Below, in pieces: positions 61,672 to 64,000 of a stretch of DNA of 64,000 nucleotides. The DNA is taken from the NCBI GenBank assembly GCA_031374735.1, contig JANMGQ010000226.1, forward strand, positions 6,646 to 70,645, read 5' to 3'. A model generated the notes under the pieces. The model made no database searches. It saw only the letters and a list, made by a program, of their open reading frames with translations, and had not been told where the DNA came from. Source of the stretch: JABFRJ01 sp031374735. GTDB taxonomy: Bacteria; Pseudomonadota; Alphaproteobacteria; Rhizobiales; Hyphomicrobiaceae. Positions within the stretch are counted from its first letter, which is position 1; every line of letters begins with the position of its first letter. Both the position numbers and the translations under genes were made by a program.

Positions 61672-61680
61672 ACTGACATG

Positions 61681-62544
61681 TCAGCCAGCGCGCTTCGATC
61701 GCGCGCGCTCATAAAGGCCCATGACCTCAGGCAGATGCTTCTTGATGGTGTTGATCCGCGTTTCACCGGCGGGGTGAGTCGACAGCCACTGCGGTGGTGC
61801 GCCACCAGATGCTTTCGCCATCTTCTGCCACAGCGTCACTCCCGACCGCGGATCGTAGCCGGCGCGGGCAGCGAGTTCCATGCCGATCAAATCCGCCTGC
61901 AATTCGTCATTGCGTGAGAACCGGAGCGCGATCAGGTTGCCGGCCTGGGCGCCGATGACATCTCCGGCATCGCCGAACAGCAAACCACCGACAGCCCGCG
62001 ATACGGTGACGGCGGCGGTGCTTTTGACGGCGCGTGCGCGGGCGTGTTCGTAAAGGGCGTGACCGATCTCGTGGCCCATGACCATGGCGACTTCGTCGTC
62101 GGTCAATTGCAGTTTGTCGAGAATGCCGGAGAAGAACGCGATTTTTCCGCCAGGCATGCAGAAGGCGTTGATCTGGTTGGAGCGTAACAGGTTGACTTCC
62201 CAGCGCCAGGTTTTCGAGGCGTCATTGAACTTGGCAGCGCCCGGCAGCAAGTCGCGGAAAATCTTGCGCAGGCGAACGAGCTGCGGATCGGTCTCTTCAG
62301 CAAGCGACCGCTTCTGGAACGCCTCGCGGGTCATCTGCTGGTACTGCAGCCCGGCCTGCTGCTCAAGCTTTTCGGCGCTGATGAGTTTGCGCGACCATGC
62401 CGGTCGTGAGATTTTCACACCCTCGCTGTCTTGCGCCACCGCCGGAGCGACGGTCATCACGGCCAACGCGAAGGCCAAGCCAAAGGCTGCGATCAGGCGG
62501 ATGCCAAACTTGGCGGAGAGCCGCCTCTCACTCATCGAACGCAT
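61681..62544 (-). CDS. M48 family zinc metalloprotease
   Basis: A 287-residue secreted peptidase of the HtpX/BepA/Oma1 type. The signal sequence includes IRLIAAFGLAFALAVMTVAP, cleaved after VAQ. The zinc site is VAMVMGHEIGHALYEHARARA (His-Glu-x-x-His), with the third ligand Glu in SRNDELQADLIGMELAARAGYD. NQINAFCMPGGKIAFFSGIL is typical of the periplasmic branch, which degrades or monitors outer-membrane proteins. It has no tetratricopeptide extension. It may be lipidless and soluble. An in-frame ATG nine bases inside is an alternative start. Confidence 0.92.
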   Translation of the reverse strand: MRSMSERRLSAKFGIRLIAAFGLAFALAVMTVAPAVAQDSEGVKISRPAWSRKLISAEKLEQQAGLQYQQMTREAFQKRSLAEETDPQLVRLRKIFRDLLPGAAKFNDASKTWRWEVNLLRSNQINAFCMPGGKIAFFSGILDKLQLTDDEVAMVMGHEIGHALYEHARARAVKSTAAVTVSRAVGGLLFGDAGDVIGAQAGNLIALRFSRNDELQADLIGMELAARAGYDPRSGVTLWQKMAKASGGAPPQWLSTHPAGETRINTIKKHLPEVMGLYERARSKRAG

Positions 62545-62655
62545 CTACGTCGCTCCATCCCTCAGATGGACCCGACATAACAAATCGAGAGGGTTGAGAC
62601 CAGGGCGCAAGTCTCGGAAAGCTTGTCAGCCGGCGGCTCAGTCACTGGCCGAGCG

Positions 62656-63843
62656 TCAATCCCGGCGTCCCGTGCGGACCGTGGTGACCAGATCCTCGCC
62701 TCGCGACGCGGCCCGCTGTCCAACGGCACGCACGGCCCGAACGGCGTCTGCTGCCACACCGGGTAGACCGCGCTCAGAGATAAGCGCCGTCAGCCACATG
62801 ACCAAGAGGCCGGCGCCCGTCAAGGCCATCTCGATGGGCAAACCATTGCCCGTCTGCACCAGCGTCGCATAGCCGACCATGCTCATCAGCGAACCGGCGA
62901 CAAACACCGGCAGCGAGTTGCGGCCAAGACGCGTAGTTACAGGGTCTGCGTTTGACAGGCGTGTCAGCGGCACCCAGACACGCGAATGAACCAGCAGGTA
63001 GGCCAAGGCCAGAACGTGCAAGAGGCGCGGCATCGGCAGCGAAGATTTGTGCAGCGTGTCCATCCAGCCGGGCAGGATGCCATGCGAAATGTGACCGCCG
63101 AGGCTCCAGACCATCCAGATGGCGCCAAGCACAGCCCATGCAAATGCCGCCGCATAAGCGACGGGGTGGTAGGGCACGCCGCTGCCACGTGTTTTCATGA
63201 TGCCCAGCGCCAGCCCGATCGCGAACAGGAACTGCCATGCAAAGGGATTGAAATACCAGCCGCCGCCATCGGGGTAGCTTGGCATGCTGAGCGGCACCGT
63301 CTGTGCCGCCAGATAGAGGGCGAACGATGCCCCAAGCATCAGCCGCAGATCGAGGCGCGCCAGCCACAGGTAGGCCGGCAGCGCGAACAAGAGCAGAATG
63401 TACATCGGTAAGATGTTGAAATAGCCGAGCTGGTAGGTGCCAAGCGCGATGCCGACCAGACCAGGCCAAGGATCAGTGAACAGCGGCGCGACGCCGATCA
63501 GCTCAAGGTAACCGGGGTCGCCAGCCAAGCGGGCTGCAACGGCAAAGATCACGATCGCAGCGAGCGTCGAGAACACGTGTGCTGTGTAGAGTGTACCCAC
63601 GCGGCGCACCGATTTCTTGGCTGTGCCCCAGACATCGCCCTGCTCGAAACGCTTAAAGAACGCGAAAGCGGCAGCGACACCGGCAAGCAAAACGAACACC
63701 TCTGCGGCATCCGAGAAACCAAAGTTGCGCGTGGTCCAGTTCTCCAGGCGGTTGCCGGGCATATGGTTAACAAAGATCGAGGCCAGCGCGAGCCCGCGCA
63801 GCCAGTCAATCCGATGATCCCGAATCTTGGGCGTTGCACCCAT
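62656..63843 (-). CDS. OpgC domain-containing membrane protein
   Basis: A 395-residue multipass protein of the OpgC branch of membrane acyltransferases. DHRIDWLRGLALASIFVNHMPGN and TRNFGFSDAAEVFVLLAGVAAAFAF near the N terminus are diagnostic, and around ten hydrophobic segments follow. OpgC adds succinyl groups to periplasmic glucans in Escherichia coli; whether the same holds here is unknown, since no opgG/opgH or cgs genes are nearby. The C terminus is a soluble Arg-rich tail. The 157 bp beyond its start to the window end contain no gene I can support. Confidence 0.88.
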   Translation of the reverse strand: MGATPKIRDHRIDWLRGLALASIFVNHMPGNRLENWTTRNFGFSDAAEVFVLLAGVAAAFAFFKRFEQGDVWGTAKKSVRRVGTLYTAHVFSTLAAIVIFAVAARLAGDPGYLELIGVAPLFTDPWPGLVGIALGTYQLGYFNILPMYILLLFALPAYLWLARLDLRLMLGASFALYLAAQTVPLSMPSYPDGGGWYFNPFAWQFLFAIGLALGIMKTRGSGVPYHPVAYAAAFAWAVLGAIWMVWSLGGHISHGILPGWMDTLHKSSLPMPRLLHVLALAYLLVHSRVWVPLTRLSNADPVTTRLGRNSLPVFVAGSLMSMVGYATLVQTGNGLPIEMALTGAGLLVMWLTALISERGLPGVAADAVRAVRAVGQRAASRGEDLVTTVRTGRRD

Positions 63844-64000
63844 GATGCCACTCCAGTTTAATCTTCACACGCGTATGCGCTAGAATTTAGCTCGCGAAAT
63901 AACACCAAAAAGCGGCCAGCTTTGTTCCAGTAACGCAGGCGGACGCCAAATCCAGCGCGACGGCAGAATTTTACTGCAATCAAGCCGGATCCGACCATGT

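Noticed and set aside
1..64000. tRNA, rRNA, CRISPR array, integrase, transposase or attachment sites
   Set aside because: I looked for typical tRNA ends, regular short repeats with spacers, and integrase/transposase motifs in the translations and found none; a tRNA scan would be decisive.

Overview
The window reads as a GC-rich alphaproteobacterial chromosome, most likely from the Hyphomicrobiales (Rhizobiales). Supporting signs are a fused TrpE(G) anthranilate synthase with a short Trp-codon leader peptide, a DUF2794 gene, a tsaE-murU-addB block, a perfect CtrA-type site and an ECF sigma/anti-sigma pair. I saw no rRNA, tRNA, CRISPR array, phage or insertion sequence. The strain cannot be named from the sequence.

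Layout. 0-9.6 kb: end of a DppB-type permease, a small secreted protein, a MoaD/ThiS-like sulfur carrier, a GhrA-type dehydrogenase, DUF2794, a glutathione S-transferase, a Tat-exported TRAP-type binding protein, a DUF898 membrane protein, a feruloyl-CoA-synthase-like ligase and an FkbM methyltransferase. 9.6-20.5 kb: a membrane Ser/Thr kinase with a seven-repeat WD40 propeller, then tsaE, a RIO-type kinase, murU-like and addB, then convergent trpE(G) with leader peptide trpL. 20.8-28.1 kb: an FAD amine oxidase-like protein, a DppA-type binding protein, a leader-peptide/terminator unit before a hydroxyisobutyrate-dehydrogenase-like gene, an NDP-forming acyl-CoA synthetase, znuA, and a LuxR-type HTH-only protein. 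28.2-33.3 kb: a large AsmA-family protein and an SDR oxidoreductase.

33.3-49.8 kb is the accessory highlight. A tightly packed minus-strand operon encodes a PKS (KS-AT-KR-DH-ACP-TE), an NRPS (formyltransferase - condensation remnant - adenylation domain interrupted by a luciferase-like monooxygenase - PCP), an Sfp-type phosphopantetheinyl transferase and a secreted SGNH-like protein. Two glycosyltransferases and a hexapeptide acyltransferase lie next to it. Read by enzymology, the NRPS is a formylating, oxidising loading module whose hand-read specificity code resembles that for glycine. The PKS would add one C2 unit, reduce and dehydrate it, and release the product. This is the best candidate in the window for an undescribed system.

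50-64 kb: an aminoethylphosphonate-type ABC transporter (binding protein and ATPase) followed by a DppC-type permease instead of its own permease; a small acidic secreted protein; a histone H1-like basic protein; acylphosphatase; gamma-glutamyltransferase; Cox11; an HpaB/AbfD-fold flavoprotein coupled to a GNAT acetyltransferase; an anti-sigma/ECF sigma pair divergent from a DUF4399 gene; a bactofilin with an added cadherin/CSPG-like repeat; an M48 metalloprotease; and an OpgC-family membrane protein.

Dispersed palindromes recur. A near-identical element with 11-bp arms occurs three times, once in frame inside the TrpE-TrpG linker and twice in the aminoethylphosphonate transporter operon. Two larger imperfect palindromes lie at 2.7 and 8.6 kb.
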